64,000 nt of DNA. Origin: PXAP01 sp964421595 (lineage in GTDB: Bacteria > Bacteroidota > Bacteroidia > Bacteroidales > PUMT01). Of the stretch, positions 63,406-64,000 are shown one piece after another. The position numbers and the translations under genes were made by a program. Positions within the stretch are counted from its first letter, which is position 1; every line of letters begins with the position of its first letter. The notes under the pieces are model-generated. The model was not told where the DNA came from. It was given only the letters and a program-made list of their open reading frames with translations, and searched no databases. The stretch covers positions 19,768 to 83,767 of the forward strand of contig CAYQXY010000023.1 of assembly GCA_964421595.1 (NCBI GenBank), given 5' to 3'.

Positions 63406-64000
63406 AATGTAGTGATTTAAAAAAGGTGGTATAATGCTGCGTTTTGTTTACAGAACTTGCATTGTAAAAATATATAAATATAAATATAACAATATTAAGA
63501 TATCTAGAATTAATTGTTAAGTTTTTTAATGTTTTGGACTTTCATTTAACTTAATTTCAACATTTCCAACAAATTGCAAACTTTTAAGCATGAGCTTAGC
63601 TTAATCGCCTCCACCAGGTTCTGGTAGTGTATTGGTGCGGATAATTTGTTCTAAGAAAAAGAAATATGAAAGAATTCTTTTATAGGTTAGCCTGGATTTT
63701 CTATGACACAGTTAGTTCAGGATTATCATATGTAAGTATAGAGCCTAAATCAGGAAATGTCAGGTGCAGATCTTATATTTAAGATCTTTAACTTACATAA
63801 TGTATGTCAGTAATACTGTATAGCAAACTTGTGGATGAAAAAAATGGATCTTCCCGGATTGGGGAAACTGAAGGTTTGAAATATATTGACTGACCGGGCA
63901 ACTTAATTGTTAACCGGCAAAGTGAGGAGATTTATCCGAATAATATATAAGTACTAATCTAAATATAAGTAAGTTACAATTGCTAATCACGTGGTCGCCA
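63406..64000. other. Right-edge intergenic region
   Basis: 595 bp upstream of the minus-strand operon. It probably contains its promoter. A 37-codon ORF at 63666-63779 has no support. The last 70 bp are a copy of the dispersed element. Confidence 0.45.
63932..64000 (-). repeat. Copy J of the dispersed intergenic element (runs off right edge)
   Basis: On the minus strand it reads TGGCGACCACGTGATTAGC, then AATTGTAACTTACTTATAT, TTAGATTAGTACTTATAT and ATTATTCGGAT. This aligns ungapped with copy E (49.2 kb), with the most conserved cores being GACCA, AACTTAC and TTAGATTA. It points in the direction of the minus-strand operon, about 530 bp upstream of the first gene. Confidence 0.6.

Noticed and set aside
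63666..63779. 37-codon ORF near the right edge
   Set aside because: No family or ribosome-site support and too short to separate from chance.

Overview
The window comes from a member of the Bacteroidota, probably a Bacteroidales or Marinilabiliales-type organism. Signs of this are an Oar-like TonB-dependent receptor with a carboxypeptidase-D regulatory domain, large signal-peptide surface proteins, the short-chain-dehydrogenase type of threonine dehydrogenase paired with glycine C-acetyltransferase, little use of Shine-Dalgarno sequences, AT-rich spacers, and a Wza/Wzc/WbaP-type export system. No tRNA, rRNA, CRISPR array or complete transposon was seen.

Bases 1-20300 are a conserved chromosomal part. 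In order: the 5' 835 codons of a large surface protein that runs off the left edge (minus strand, TTG start); Kdo transferase (waaA/kdtA); an Oar-like TonB receptor ending in a clear terminator; a remnant of group II intron RNA; a nucleotide pyrophosphatase-like lipoprotein; the B12-dependent ribonucleotide reductase nrdJ; glycine C-acetyltransferase kbl; an outer-membrane barrel-like protein; threonine dehydrogenase; glutamyl-tRNA synthetase gltX; and a secreted repeat protein that seems shortened at its C terminus.

Bases 21000-63400 are one large exopolysaccharide locus. The plus-strand half (21-52.6 kb) first makes sugar nucleotides: glucose-1-phosphate cytidylyltransferase, a UDP-glucuronate decarboxylase-like SDR, a nucleotide-sugar dehydrogenase, a SAF-type oxidoreductase, a second SDR, an RmlC-like epimerase and a C-methyltransferase. 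It then encodes glycosyltransferases, an SDR, an LhgO-like flavoprotein, a Wzx-like flippase and a Wzy-like polymerase. Two nearly identical parallel beta-helix lipoproteins follow, then a bi-domain oxidoreductase, a heparinase II/III-like protein, an AlgD-like dehydrogenase, more glycosyltransferases and a third beta-helix protein. The minus-strand half (63.4-52.8 kb) holds two glycosyltransferase-type genes, two tandem initiating sugar-phosphate transferases, the Wza-like exporter, the Wzc-like tyrosine autokinase and a sulfotransferase. Together they suggest a Wzx/Wzy-made, uronate-containing and possibly sulfated polymer that is trimmed or epimerised outside the cytoplasm by the beta-helix and heparinase-like proteins.

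The most striking non-coding signals are: three direct repeats at exactly 21-bp spacing upstream of both beta-helix lipoprotein genes, matching a LytTR-type binding consensus; a 668-bp block of perfect identity inside these two otherwise diverged genes; a family of about 95-bp repeats bracketing a three-gene sugar cassette; and a second dispersed intergenic element with at least four copies, one at the right edge.
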